This document shows, one piece after another, positions 32,648 through 41,902 of a DNA stretch of 64,000 bases (positions within the stretch are counted from its first letter, which is position 1; each line of letters opens with the position of its first letter). The notes beneath the pieces were generated by a model. That model saw only the letters and a list, made by a program, of their open reading frames with translations, made no database searches and was not told where the DNA came from. This DNA comes from an uncultured Flavobacteriaceae bacterium (lineage in GTDB: Bacteria > Bacteroidota > Bacteroidia > Flavobacteriales > Flavobacteriaceae): positions 1 through 64,000 of the forward strand of contig CALDYU010000025.1 in NCBI GenBank assembly GCA_937944485.1, given 5' to 3'. Position numbers and translations under genes: made by a program.

Positions 32648-33589
32648 ATGGCTTATCAAGTACCAGAACCAAAAATTTTTGCGTGTACAAAAAGTACTGA
32701 CCTTGCTAAAAAAATAGCGAAGGCCTATGGTACAGATTTAGGCAATGTTCTTATTTCGCGATACAGTGATGGTGAATTTCAACCTTCTTTTGAAGAATCA
32801 GTACGCGGCGCACGTATTTTCATCATCGGATCGACGCATCCGAGTTCTGAAAATTTGATGGAAATGTTATTGATGCTCGATGCCGCGAAAAGAGCTTCAG
32901 CAAGACACATCACTGCAGTAATGCCTTATTTTGGATGGGCTAGGCAAGATCGTAAAGACAAACCTAGAGTGCCAATTGCGGCTAAACTTATTGCTAAAAT
33001 GTTAGAAGCTGCCGGTGCAACGCGCATCATCACTATGGATTTACATGCAGATCAAATACAGGGCTTTTTTGAAAAACCTGTGGATCACTTGTTCGCTTCT
33101 ACTTTATTTTTGCCTTATTTGAAAAGCCTAAACCTCGATAATCTTACGATAGCTTCTCCAGACATGGGTGGTTCTAAAAGAGCCTATGCCTATTCTAAGG
33201 CACTATCTTGTGATGTTGTTATTTGTTATAAACAACGGGCTAAAGCCAATGTAATTTCTCATATGGAGTTGATTGGAGATGTAAAAGGTAAAAATGTTGT
33301 TTTGGTTGATGATATGGTAGATACAGCAGGTACCTTAACTAAAGCAGCCGATTTAATGATAGAACGAGGGGCACTCAGTGTTAGGGCTATTACAACGCAT
33401 GGCTTGCTTTCTGGTAATGCTTATGATCGTATCGAAAATTCAAAATTGCAAGAGCTAATTATTACAGATTCCATTCCGATTGCCAAAGAAAGTGGCAAAT
33501 TGAGAGTGCTTACTTGTGCAGAGTTATTTGCTGATGTAATGCATAGAGTGCATCATAATACTTCGATTGCTTCGAAGTTTTTAATGTAG
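32648..33589 (+). CDS. prs: Ribose-phosphate pyrophosphokinase
   Basis: 313 residues, class I PRPP synthase. The signature for ribose-phosphate kinases is visible as ITMDLHADQIQGFF near 128-141, the PRPP loop is VLVDDMVDTAGTL near 219-231, and FGWARQDRKDKPRVPI carries the ATP-binding arm. It makes PRPP from ribose 5-phosphate and ATP for nucleotide, His and Trp synthesis. Followed by rplY after a repeat-containing spacer. Confidence 0.97.
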   Translation: MAYQVPEPKIFACTKSTDLAKKIAKAYGTDLGNVLISRYSDGEFQPSFEESVRGARIFIIGSTHPSSENLMEMLLMLDAAKRASARHITAVMPYFGWARQDRKDKPRVPIAAKLIAKMLEAAGATRIITMDLHADQIQGFFEKPVDHLFASTLFLPYLKSLNLDNLTIASPDMGGSKRAYAYSKALSCDVVICYKQRAKANVISHMELIGDVKGKNVVLVDDMVDTAGTLTKAADLMIERGALSVRAITTHGLLSGNAYDRIENSKLQELIITDSIPIAKESGKLRVLTCAELFADVMHRVHHNTSIASKFLM

Positions 33590-33667
33590 CTTCGGCTACG
33601 CTCAGCTACCTCTGAGTAGGTAATGAGATAAAATATTATTGAATTTGATGCCTGAGCGGAGCCGAAG
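33590..33667. repeat. Inverted repeat of the CTTCGGCTACGCTCAG family
   Basis: CTTCGGCTACGCTCAG at 33590-33605 and its near-perfect reverse complement (CTGAGCGGAGCCGAAG, one mismatch) at 33652-33667 flank 46 bases. The left arm begins directly at the stop of prs. The same 16-mer occurs twice inside the dehydrogenase gene at 48811-48858. Confidence 0.8.
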
Positions 33668-33706
33668 GCAGAAATAATATAGAATTATTAATTTTTAATA
33701 TATATA

Positions 33707-34366
33707 ATGAAGTCAATTACAATTAAAGGATCAGAAAGAGAAAGCGTGGGCAAAAAGGCAACGAAAGCCCTACGTAATGCTGGAATGGTTCCTTGCGTAG
33801 TATACGGAGGGGAAAAACCATTACACTTTTCAGCAGCTGAATTAAGTTTCAGAGATTTAGTGTACACACCCGCCGCACATACCGTAAGCATTGACTTAGG
33901 TAATGGTGTAGTAAATGCTATTATGCAGGATATTCAATTTCATCCGGTGACCGATAAAATTTTACATATTGATTTTTATCAACTATTCGATGATAAAGAG
34001 GTAACCATGAATATTCCGGTACGCTTGGTAGGAAACTCTCCAGGGGTTAGAAATGGTGGCCGTTTGTTATTCAGAAAACGAAAGCTCGCTATTAAAGCTT
34101 TACCAGATAAATTACCAGATTTCTTTGATATCGATATTTCGAAATTAAAAATCGGAGACAATATCACAGTTGCATTACTTTTGAATGATGATTTTGCAAT
34201 TTTACACCCTGACACAACCGTAGTTGTTCAAGTAAAAACTGCAAGAGCAGCAGTTGTTGAAGAGGAAGATGAAGAAGAAGGAGAAGAAGGTGCTGAAGGA
34301 GAAGAAGGTGCTGCAGCAGCAGAAGGTGCCGCTGAAACACCAGCAGCTGAAGGAGGAGAAAACTAG
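33707..34366 (+). CDS. rplY: 50S ribosomal protein L25 (general stress protein Ctc type)
   Basis: 219 residues, the long TL5/Ctc type. The 5S rRNA-binding N-terminal beta-barrel is recognised from [25 protein letters not shown] and the C-terminal domain from [20 protein letters not shown]. The final 35 residues are a Glu/Ala-rich acidic tail. It lies between prs and pth, an order that is common in Bacteroidota and many other bacteria. Confidence 0.95.
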   Translation: MKSITIKGSERESVGKKATKALRNAGMVPCVVYGGEKPLHFSAAELSFRDLVYTPAAHTVSIDLGNGVVNAIMQDIQFHPVTDKILHIDFYQLFDDKEVTMNIPVRLVGNSPGVRNGGRLLFRKRKLAIKALPDKLPDFFDIDISKLKIGDNITVALLLNDDFAILHPDTTVVVQVKTARAAVVEEEDEEEGEEGAEGEEGAAAAEGAAETPAAEGGEN

Positions 34367-34385
34367 TATTCCCTTTTTGATATAG

Positions 34386-34414
34386 AAAGCATCCGTCAAA
34401 TGACGGATGCTTTT
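34386..34414 (+). terminator. Terminator between rplY and pth
   Basis: AAAGCATCCGTCA pairs perfectly with TGACGGATGCTTT, followed by T residues, only 15 bases before the pth start. Confidence 0.85.
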
Positions 34415-34428
34415 GTATTTTTACAAGA

Positions 34429-35058
34429 ATGTTTAGCTTTTTAAAATCAATATTCGCTGGGAATTTTTCCCATAAAGAAGAGACTGATCCTATGAAGAAA
34501 TTCTTAATAATTGGGCTAGGTAATATCGGTAGTGAATATGAAGAAACACGTCATAACATTGGATTTAAAATAGTAGATGCCTTAGCAGAAAAAGAAAACT
34601 TGACTTTCGAAAGTGCTCGCCTTGGAAGCGTTGCGGACTTTAAAATAAAAGGTCGGTTCATACGCTTACTCAAACCATCTACCTTTATGAACTTGAGTGG
34701 GAAAGCTCTAAAATATTGGATGGATAAAGAAAAGATACTTGTCGAAAATGTATTGGTAATTACAGATGATATTAATCTTGATTTCGGTACTTTTCGATTG
34801 AAAACCAAAGGAAGCGACGGCGGACACAACGGGTTAAAAGATATTCAAAATGTACTGCAAACAAGTACCTACAATAGATTCAGGTTCGGTGTCGGTGCAC
34901 AATTCGCAAAAGGCCGACAAGTTGATTACGTTTTAGGGCATTGGAATGATGAAGAGCGAGATTTGTTAAAAGAACGCCTAGAAAGAGCCACAGAAGTAAT
35001 ACAGTCATTTGTGCTATCAGGTGTAAATAGAACTATGAACACGTTTAACAATACCTAA
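34429..35058 (+). CDS. pth: Peptidyl-tRNA hydrolase
   Basis: 209 residues. Catalytic His is in [17 protein letters not shown], Asn in [11 protein letters not shown] and Asp/Asn in [13 protein letters not shown]; the fold is complete. It releases peptides from tRNA in the cytoplasm. The start at 34429 gives an extra 21-residue N-terminus (with a basic FLKSIF segment) before [13 protein letters not shown]; the ATG at 34492 is the alternative. The terminator upstream suggests its own promoter. Confidence 0.95.
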   Translation: MFSFLKSIFAGNFSHKEETDPMKKFLIIGLGNIGSEYEETRHNIGFKIVDALAEKENLTFESARLGSVADFKIKGRFIRLLKPSTFMNLSGKALKYWMDKEKILVENVLVITDDINLDFGTFRLKTKGSDGGHNGLKDIQNVLQTSTYNRFRFGVGAQFAKGRQVDYVLGHWNDEERDLLKERLERATEVIQSFVLSGVNRTMNTFNNT

Positions 35059-35061
35059 ATA

Positions 35062-35745
35062 TTAAATAGCTCTGAAATCAAATACCCCAGAATCAGAGGT
35101 ATTCCCTTCCGTATCTTTCGTAACAACACGCCAATAATAAATTGTATTTGTAATTACCGGCACCTTAATACTCGTCATTTCACTACTGGGAGAAGCGATC
35201 AAATTTTCAGGAGGATTTTCTGTTGAAAAGTAAATATCGAAGCCAATGATATCGTTGTCGACGTCTGCTCCTATCCACTTCAATAAAACATCATTATTAA
35301 TGTCTTTGAGCACAGAAGCACCATTTTTTGGCTTAACTATTTCAGCCGGAAAGGGCGCATAAGTAGTCTGAGCACCTGCGTTATAAAAAAGCCAGGTCTC
35401 ACTCTGTACGGTTGCTACGACGGCATCGTTTTTAGAAGTGACACCCCAAGAATATGGCGTACCTTTCTGCAATGGCAACTTAGCCGATGTGGTACTCGTA
35501 GTGATTGATTGCGTGGTATTTTCATTCAAATTTGTAACGCGAATTATATAACTATCTGTATTATTAGCAGCTTGCCATCGAAACTCAACCTCTCTAGCAC
35601 TATCGCTTAAGTCAATTCCGGTTGTGCATTCAGAATTTCTATCAGGAAAAATTAAAACGGCTATTTCTGGCGATTTAGGAGCCGCCTTTTTCTTGCAGCC
35701 AATTATGAGAAGACCAATACATAATAAAGTTACTATTATTCTCAT
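35062..35745 (-). CDS. Lipoprotein with two fibronectin type III-like domains
   Basis: 227 residues. A lipoprotein signal ends at LLIIGC. Two beta-sandwich repeats of about 95 residues are visible, each with the pattern of FN3 strands (EVEFRWQAANNTDSYIIRV ... GTPYSWGVTSKN; VLLKWIGADVDNDIIGFDI ... NTIYYWRVVTKD). No catalytic motif. Its start overlaps the stop of the metalloprotease gene upstream by four bases (ATGA), so the two are translated together and the lipoprotein probably works with the secreted protease at the cell surface. Confidence 0.8.
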   Translation of the reverse strand: MRIIVTLLCIGLLIIGCKKKAAPKSPEIAVLIFPDRNSECTTGIDLSDSAREVEFRWQAANNTDSYIIRVTNLNENTTQSITTSTTSAKLPLQKGTPYSWGVTSKNDAVVATVQSETWLFYNAGAQTTYAPFPAEIVKPKNGASVLKDINNDVLLKWIGADVDNDIIGFDIYFSTENPPENLIASPSSEMTSIKVPVITNTIYYWRVVTKDTEGNTSDSGVFDFRAI

Positions 35746-38700
35746 CGCTTTATCACTTTAGCAGTACCTGTTACCTCCTCAGAGATGTACTTCATAAAGT
35801 ACATTCCAACGGGCAGTTCTGAGACATCAATTTCTAATTCGGTACCTTTTACACTATACTTCTTATTCTTTACAAGACGACCATTAGCGGCATATACCAT
35901 TACCTTAATTTCAGCAACAACTTTTCCGAAAGAAATATTGAGACGATCGGTAAATGGATTAGGATAAACCAGCGGATTTGTTGCATAGAAAAATGCTTCT
36001 TCATAGGTGCCTTGACATTCAAGATTCGTCGTAACTTTAAGCGTATTCGCTCCTTCTTTTAAATCAAGTTTGATTTCTGAATCAGTGGTTTGAGTAACGA
36101 CACCATTCAAAGCTATAGTATACAAAGAGCCTCCCACCAATTTTAAATCAACTGTACTACCGTCAATTGAAATTAACGACGAAACGGACAATAATTCTGG
36201 TTCTTCAATAACTACTTCAAAGCATTGTTCTCTGTAATCTAAAGTTCCATCAGTTGCCGTAAAACAAATAACGTAACTACCAGCCATCAAATTAGTTACA
36301 CGATATTCTGAAGCCGAAAAATTATCTGAAATATTAGTGTTATTCCCATTTACGGTCACGGCATAATTTAAAGGAAGTGTCACTTCAACTGCTATTGAGC
36401 CATCATTGCTTGTTCTGCAAGATTCACTTTGTACTTGTACTCTAAAGTTTGATGAAGGAAAAATTAAAACAGGGCAACCAGTAGCATCAACTGTAGCTCC
36501 TGCAGGTGTATTCAAGCATAAATCAGGGCCATCATCAAATACGCCATCACCATCATCATCAGGTCTAAATGCACCTTCACCACAAATATCTAATGAAAAT
36601 GATTTGAATATACCTCCATCCGCTGGTGCATTATCTGCAACCGAAAGAACCCAAGTACCAAAAGTAGACTCCCCATTAAAGGAGCTTAAAGAACCCTGAG
36701 GTTTTACCACTCCAGATACGGCTGGATCTCCACTACACATAAAAGTAGTAGCCGAATCATCGAAGGTTGCATTTATATTTTGAAATTCCGCACAGGTATT
36801 GTTCATCAGCACTACTGAGGTGCCAGCGGGTGAGGTCAACGTAATCGTCAAATCAGCTAAATAACTATGATCAATTTCTAAATTAACGTTAATATCAGAA
36901 ACAGGTAAATCATCGAATACTGTAATTTCAGAAACTACAGTTGGCCTACCCGTTGATGAAATAGCTAATGGTAATTCTTCTCCAATCTTATTCATACAAC
37001 TAAACTGAGTCGTTGTAAAACTAAATGGGGCACTGAAAGATCCTTCTCCACAGTTATTTATTGGTTTTATACGCCAAAAATATTGTGTTTGATCCATTAA
37101 ATTTAACAACCCAAAAGAATCTCCTACAACTGTCGGGCTTTCTACAATATTCGTAAATAAAATATCGGTTGCCACTTCTAAATCATATGAAGTCGCAAGA
37201 AAAGCGGACTCCCATTCTAAAAGAATGGATGTGGAAGTATCAACAAGTCCATCAACTGGAGCTAATAAAGTCACATCGGCAAAACCAGAATTATAGACGT
37301 TCAAATTAAAGGTAAGTTCTTTCGTTAAACTGCTAGTGGTTGCCGCAACAGTAATGGGATAACTACCAACAGCTAAATTTTCAGTATCGGTAAAGGTAAT
37401 CTCTATAGCTGTATCAGTAACGGTTGCCGTTTCGGGAAAGATAGCGATGTCGACCCCTGCTGGCGGAGAAACAATACTAAATGTAGATTCCTCTGCAAAA
37501 CCATTAAAAGTTTGGTAATTGAAAGGAACTACTAATATATCATTTTGACATACTTCTTGATCTAAGTTTTCCATGCTTAAAACAATATCAGAGCCCTCAA
37601 TCGTAAAATCAGCTGCATTAATTGCATAGAAAATATTACCATTAGCTCTAATCATTATTCGCGCCTCAGTAGTAGTAGCATCACCTGGCATTACTACATC
37701 ATGACTTCCATCATTAGCCACATTTTCAGCTAGGGTAACAGCAAAAGTTTGCCCACCATCAATAGAAAGCATAATATCTACCGTTTGCACATTAATTGGA
37801 GCCATATTAGTATTCGCAACATCCCAAACAATAGTTTCTATAGAGCCTGCCGTGGTAATGAACGTAGTATTTTGAGAGGTCATCAGAAAAGGACCTGCAC
37901 TATTCTCAACAAAAACATTAACCAAATCTGCAACTACTTGTCCGCCTCCGAGGGCATTATCACGAACGGTAAGTGCAAAATTCAATTCTCTTTCGATATC
38001 AGAAACTGTTTCCCAAGCCGAATTTTCGGCTGGTGATGTCTGCGTCAATTGCCCCGCCAAGACCCGTGATAATTTTGGAAAATAACGATCAGGACTTGTG
38101 GAAGGTTTTTGCGATCTGAAATTAGCTCCAATGGGGTTCGTAGGTCCGAAAATAGATTGAGTTACAATACCAACGTCAATTTGTTCCCAAGCGAAGGTTA
38201 ATACATCAGTTGCGTCAACATCAGAAGCATCAGCTGAGAGCACAAAGGGGGTGGATATGGGTATAGTAAAACTTCCTGTTGGTATTACGGATGGCGGTGT
38301 ATTTGTTAAAGCAATTGTTTGCGCACAGCCAACTGTTTTTAAATAATCTGTTATCTGAACAATACTGACATAATGAAAATAGTCGTCTCCGTTAGGTGCA
38401 ACATCATTCTCATTCGTTATGCCCGCGTAGCCCATAATTGTGGTACCACTACCTGGTTCTACCTGTACTTGTGTTCCCTCCGATTCAAAAGACCAAGTAT
38501 GATTCGCACCAAACTGATGCCCCATTTCATGAGCAACAAAATCAAGATCAAAAAGATCGCCCTCAGGGTTCGGACCTGATGCATAAGCACTCCCCTTCCT
38601 ATTATTAACGCAAACCGCTCCAATAAAACCAGCATTACCATCGCCTTGATTCGCGCGATTGAATAAAATGCCTAAATCATAATTGGCACTACCCAGTATA

Positions 38701-39521
38701 TTGTCTAATGTGCTTTGGACTTTTGGACTTAAACTGCCGCTATAAGGGTCTGTAGAAGCATCCGTAAAAATAACCTGATCTAAATTAGGCACCAGTTCAA
38801 GTGTAATTGCTAAGTCTGTTTCGAATACCTGATTAATTCGAGTTATTGTTGCGTTAATTGCCGCAAGTGCATCGGCTACAGTACCTCCGTGATATTGTGT
38901 ATATTCCCCTGAAGCCGTTACTGCTAATCGAAACTTTCTTAATATTTGATCGTTAACAACACGCTGTGTAAGTTGTCCTCGCTGTTCTTCAATCGCTTGC
39001 TTTGTTTCGCAAATAAAATTTGCTTCTCTCTTGCCGTTTGGGTCTCTTTTGTACAGCACATATTTATTCCCCGCATCTTTTTGAAGAAAAACAGTGCTTG
39101 CCTCATCAGCATTAACCATCATACTTTGAACACCCTTATGCGAAACGCTAAAACGAATTTTAACCTTTGAATCAGTCACCGCATAACCAGAATAAGACTT
39201 AATATTAGGGTATTTCAGTGATAAATCAGGTGACAATACTGGAGTTTCAACAACACGAAAAGCGATTAACTTTCCCTGCATATTTGGAAAGTATATTGTT
39301 TTAGATCCTTTGCTTGTGACACCTAACTCCTTAAGTTCATTTTTGAATTGCTGCTCATCAAAAGTAAATAGTTTTCCTTGTGATACTTTGAACCGATTGG
39401 AAAAATTTTCACTTAATTTGTTTGGAGTAATTTCTTGTTGCCAATATGTCTTTTGAGCATAGCCAGAAAAGGAAAGAAATGCTATGGTAATTGCAAAAAC
39501 AAGACGTAATTTTGAAATCAT
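35742..39521 (-). CDS. Secreted M12B-type zinc metalloprotease with P-domain and T9SS signal
   Basis: 1259 residues with an N-terminal signal (about 1-22), a reprolysin-type propeptide and catalytic domain with HEMGHQFGANHTW near 330-342 (HExxHxxGxxH zinc site), followed by Ig/fibronectin-like modules (about 410-850), a proprotein convertase P-domain with a nearby thrombospondin-type calcium motif (PDDDGDGVFDDGPDLC near 980), and a C-terminal type IX sorting domain starting at NPLVYPNPFTDRLNI and ending VIKR. Such proteins are exported by T9SS and released or anchored at the surface. The substrate cannot be deduced. A minus-strand -7 box (39542-39549) precedes it. Confidence 0.92.
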   Translation of the reverse strand: MISKLRLVFAITIAFLSFSGYAQKTYWQQEITPNKLSENFSNRFKVSQGKLFTFDEQQFKNELKELGVTSKGSKTIYFPNMQGKLIAFRVVETPVLSPDLSLKYPNIKSYSGYAVTDSKVKIRFSVSHKGVQSMMVNADEASTVFLQKDAGNKYVLYKRDPNGKREANFICETKQAIEEQRGQLTQRVVNDQILRKFRLAVTASGEYTQYHGGTVADALAAINATITRINQVFETDLAITLELVPNLDQVIFTDASTDPYSGSLSPKVQSTLDNILGSANYDLGILFNRANQGDGNAGFIGAVCVNNRKGSAYASGPNPEGDLFDLDFVAHEMGHQFGANHTWSFESEGTQVQVEPGSGTTIMGYAGITNENDVAPNGDDYFHYVSIVQITDYLKTVGCAQTIALTNTPPSVIPTGSFTIPISTPFVLSADASDVDATDVLTFAWEQIDVGIVTQSIFGPTNPIGANFRSQKPSTSPDRYFPKLSRVLAGQLTQTSPAENSAWETVSDIERELNFALTVRDNALGGGQVVADLVNVFVENSAGPFLMTSQNTTFITTAGSIETIVWDVANTNMAPINVQTVDIMLSIDGGQTFAVTLAENVANDGSHDVVMPGDATTTEARIMIRANGNIFYAINAADFTIEGSDIVLSMENLDQEVCQNDILVVPFNYQTFNGFAEESTFSIVSPPAGVDIAIFPETATVTDTAIEITFTDTENLAVGSYPITVAATTSSLTKELTFNLNVYNSGFADVTLLAPVDGLVDTSTSILLEWESAFLATSYDLEVATDILFTNIVESPTVVGDSFGLLNLMDQTQYFWRIKPINNCGEGSFSAPFSFTTTQFSCMNKIGEELPLAISSTGRPTVVSEITVFDDLPVSDINVNLEIDHSYLADLTITLTSPAGTSVVLMNNTCAEFQNINATFDDSATTFMCSGDPAVSGVVKPQGSLSSFNGESTFGTWVLSVADNAPADGGIFKSFSLDICGEGAFRPDDDGDGVFDDGPDLCLNTPAGATVDATGCPVLIFPSSNFRVQVQSESCRTSNDGSIAVEVTLPLNYAVTVNGNNTNISDNFSASEYRVTNLMAGSYVICFTATDGTLDYREQCFEVVIEEPELLSVSSLISIDGSTVDLKLVGGSLYTIALNGVVTQTTDSEIKLDLKEGANTLKVTTNLECQGTYEEAFFYATNPLVYPNPFTDRLNISFGKVVAEIKVMVYAANGRLVKNKKYSVKGTELEIDVSELPVGMYFMKYISEEVTGTAKVIKR

Positions 39522-39541
39522 TAATTGGATTTATCCAATCT

Positions 39542-39549
39542 CAAATATA
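39542..39549 (-). promoter_or_regulatory. -7 promoter box of the metalloprotease gene
   Basis: TATATTTG on the minus strand, an exact TAnnTTTG match, 20 bases upstream of the start codon; no clear TTG box behind it. Confidence 0.55.
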
Positions 39550-39572
39550 GGTATTTTTATCATTTTCCTTGC

Positions 39573-40502
39573 GTGGTTACAGTCCAAAACACTATTGAAT
39601 ACGACGAAGAACATCCAACGGCCATTACCATTGGTACTTTTGATGGGGTTCATATAGGCCATCAAAAAATTTTAGAGCGCTTGGTGAATGATGCTAGAAC
39701 ACATGAATTAAAAGCCGTTGTACTTACTTTTTTTCCGCATCCGAGGATGGTATTACAGAAAGATACGGCTATAAAACTATTGAATACCATTACCGAAAAA
39801 AAGACAATTTTAAAACGTATCGGCTTAGATTATTTGATTATTCACCCATTTACCAAAGATTTTAGTCGCCTTTCTGCCACCGAATTTGTTCGCGATTTAT
39901 TGGTGAATCAGTTAAAAACCAAAAGAATAATTATTGGTTATGATCATCGCTTTGGAAGAAACAGAACTGCTAATATTGATGACCTAGTGGCATTTGGGAA
40001 TACTTTTGATTTTGACGTTTCTGAAATTTCAGTGCAAGAAATTAAAGAAGTATCGGTTAGCTCAACCAAAATACGAACTGCCCTTGAAAATGGCGATGTA
40101 CAAAAGGCCAATGAATATTTAGGGTATAAATATATGCTTACCGGTACTGTTGCCAAAGGCAAAGGGTTAGGTCGGCAATTAAATTTTCCCACTGCGAATA
40201 TTCATATTCCAGAGGCTTATAAATTGATTCCGAAAACGGGTGCTTATGTTGTGCAAAGCAATATCAATAATCGCACTGTTTATGGTATGATGAATATCGG
40301 TTTTAATCCTACCGTTGCTGGAAAAACAAAAAGTATTGAGGTTCACTTTTTTAACTTCAATGAAGATCTTTACGATCAACAATTGCAAATTGATATGATC
40401 GCCAGATTGCGTGATGAATATAAATTTGAATCTATTGACGCTCTCAAAGAGCAACTTTCAAAAGATAAAGCCAGATCGCTTTCTATAATCGCTAGCCTAT
40501 GA
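39573..40502 (+). CDS. ribF: Bifunctional riboflavin kinase / FAD synthetase
   Basis: 309 residues from GTG 39573, chosen because the family begins a few residues before the adenylyltransferase motif; a TTG 16 codons earlier overlaps the promoter of the divergent gene. The FAD synthetase domain carries GTFDGVHIGHQKIL (nucleotidyl transfer) and the riboflavin kinase domain GKGLGRQLNFPTANI (near 200). It makes FMN and FAD. It overlaps the next gene by four bases (ATGA). Confidence 0.94.
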   Translation: MVTVQNTIEYDEEHPTAITIGTFDGVHIGHQKILERLVNDARTHELKAVVLTFFPHPRMVLQKDTAIKLLNTITEKKTILKRIGLDYLIIHPFTKDFSRLSATEFVRDLLVNQLKTKRIIIGYDHRFGRNRTANIDDLVAFGNTFDFDVSEISVQEIKEVSVSSTKIRTALENGDVQKANEYLGYKYMLTGTVAKGKGLGRQLNFPTANIHIPEAYKLIPKTGAYVVQSNINNRTVYGMMNIGFNPTVAGKTKSIEVHFFNFNEDLYDQQLQIDMIARLRDEYKFESIDALKEQLSKDKARSLSIIASL

Positions 40503-41836
40503 CTAGTTTAAATCGTTTCTTATTCACAAAGATTGACAATAGTCCATTATTAATTTTTCGAATTTTCTTCGGCATATTAATAGCTCTTGAAAGTTATGGT
40601 GCGATTCTAACTGGGTGGGTTAAACGAACGCTTGTAGAACCTCAATTCACCTTTAATTTTATCCACTTTGATTGGATACAACCGCTACCTGGTTATGGAA
40701 TGTATATTTACTTTCTTTTAATGGGTACTTTAGGCATTTGTATTGCGATTGGCTATAAGTATCGCTTTAGTATTATTTCTTTCACCCTACTTTGGACGGG
40801 GGTATACTTAATGCAAAAAACATCGTACAACAATCATTATTATTTACTCATATTAATTTCAACAATGATGTGTTTCTTTCCCGCACATCATGGGTATTCG
40901 ATAGACGTCAAAAATAAACGCGTAACCGAAAAAGATACGATGTATGCCTATATAAAATGGGTGGTAATATTTCAGCTCTTCATCGTTTATACCTATGCTG
41001 CTCTTGCCAAACTCTATAGTGATTGGTTAGATTTTAGTATTATAAAAATTCTTTTGTCAAGTAAAGCCCATTACTATATCATTGGAGAGTTGCTTCAACA
41101 ACCTTGGATACACAAAATAGTGGGTGTCTTTGGTATATTATTTGACTTATTAGTTGTACCCGCCCTGCTCTGGAAACCGACTCGAAAAATAGCTTTTGTA
41201 TGTTCAATTTTCTTTCATTTATTCAATTCAGTTGTTTTTCAAATTGGAATTTTCCCCTATCTATCATTGGCCTTTATAGTCTTTTTCTTTGAACCTGATA
41301 CTGTTCGAAAATTCTTTTTCAAAAAAAAGAACGCGTATATCGAAGGTGAATTCAAGTTACCAGCTTTTAAAAATACCGTATTGATCTTAGGTAGTATTTA
41401 TTTTATTATTCAAATGACATTACCACTTCGACATTACTTTATTGAAGATGATGTTTTATGGACGGAAGAAGGTCACCGTATGAGTTGGCGCATGATGCTT
41501 AGAAGCAAAGGCGGCACAATTCAATTTAAGTTGGTCAATCAAAAAACAAAAGTTGCTACTTCGATTCCTATAAATTATTACCTCTCTAAAAAACAGGCAC
41601 AGCGTATCGCAGCTTATCCTGATTTTATTTGGCAATTTGCCCAACGATTGAAAAGAGAACATGCCGAAAAAGGGGAAGAAGTTTCAGTATATGCTTTAAA
41701 CTCTAAGCTTAGCGTGAATGGCAAACCTTATCGTGCCTTTATTGATCCTAAAGTAGATTTAGCCAATGTGCCTTGGAACTATTTTGGTCATAACGATTGG
41801 ATTTTACCTTCATCAAAAGCAACAGCTAAAAAATAA
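40499..41836 (+). CDS. HTTM domain membrane protein (gamma-carboxylase-like)
   Basis: 445 residues with about eight membrane helices in the first 310. The pattern resembles HTTM proteins related to vitamin K-dependent gamma-carboxylase: an FRIFFGILIALE helix, LPGYGMYIYFLLMGTLGI, and the SYNNHYYLLILISTMM segment with conserved His. The C-terminal 130 residues form a soluble domain that includes HRMSWRMMLRSKG. Enzymatic activity in bacteria is largely unknown. Its start overlaps ribF by four bases; translational coupling with an FAD/FMN synthase is notable. Confidence 0.82.
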   Translation: MTSLNRFLFTKIDNSPLLIFRIFFGILIALESYGAILTGWVKRTLVEPQFTFNFIHFDWIQPLPGYGMYIYFLLMGTLGICIAIGYKYRFSIISFTLLWTGVYLMQKTSYNNHYYLLILISTMMCFFPAHHGYSIDVKNKRVTEKDTMYAYIKWVVIFQLFIVYTYAALAKLYSDWLDFSIIKILLSSKAHYYIIGELLQQPWIHKIVGVFGILFDLLVVPALLWKPTRKIAFVCSIFFHLFNSVVFQIGIFPYLSLAFIVFFFEPDTVRKFFFKKKNAYIEGEFKLPAFKNTVLILGSIYFIIQMTLPLRHYFIEDDVLWTEEGHRMSWRMMLRSKGGTIQFKLVNQKTKVATSIPINYYLSKKQAQRIAAYPDFIWQFAQRLKREHAEKGEEVSVYALNSKLSVNGKPYRAFIDPKVDLANVPWNYFGHNDWILPSSKATAKK

Positions 41837-41874
41837 TTCCTTTTAGTCGTATATAATATTGGAGTGATTTAACC

Positions 41875-41882
41875 TAAATTTG
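41875..41882 (+). promoter_or_regulatory. -7 promoter box of serS
   Basis: TAAATTTG, an exact match, 21 bases before the serS ATG. TTG at 41859-41861 is too close to be ideal. Confidence 0.55.
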
Positions 41883-41902
41883 TGCTTCAAACTTTTGAAT
41901 AA

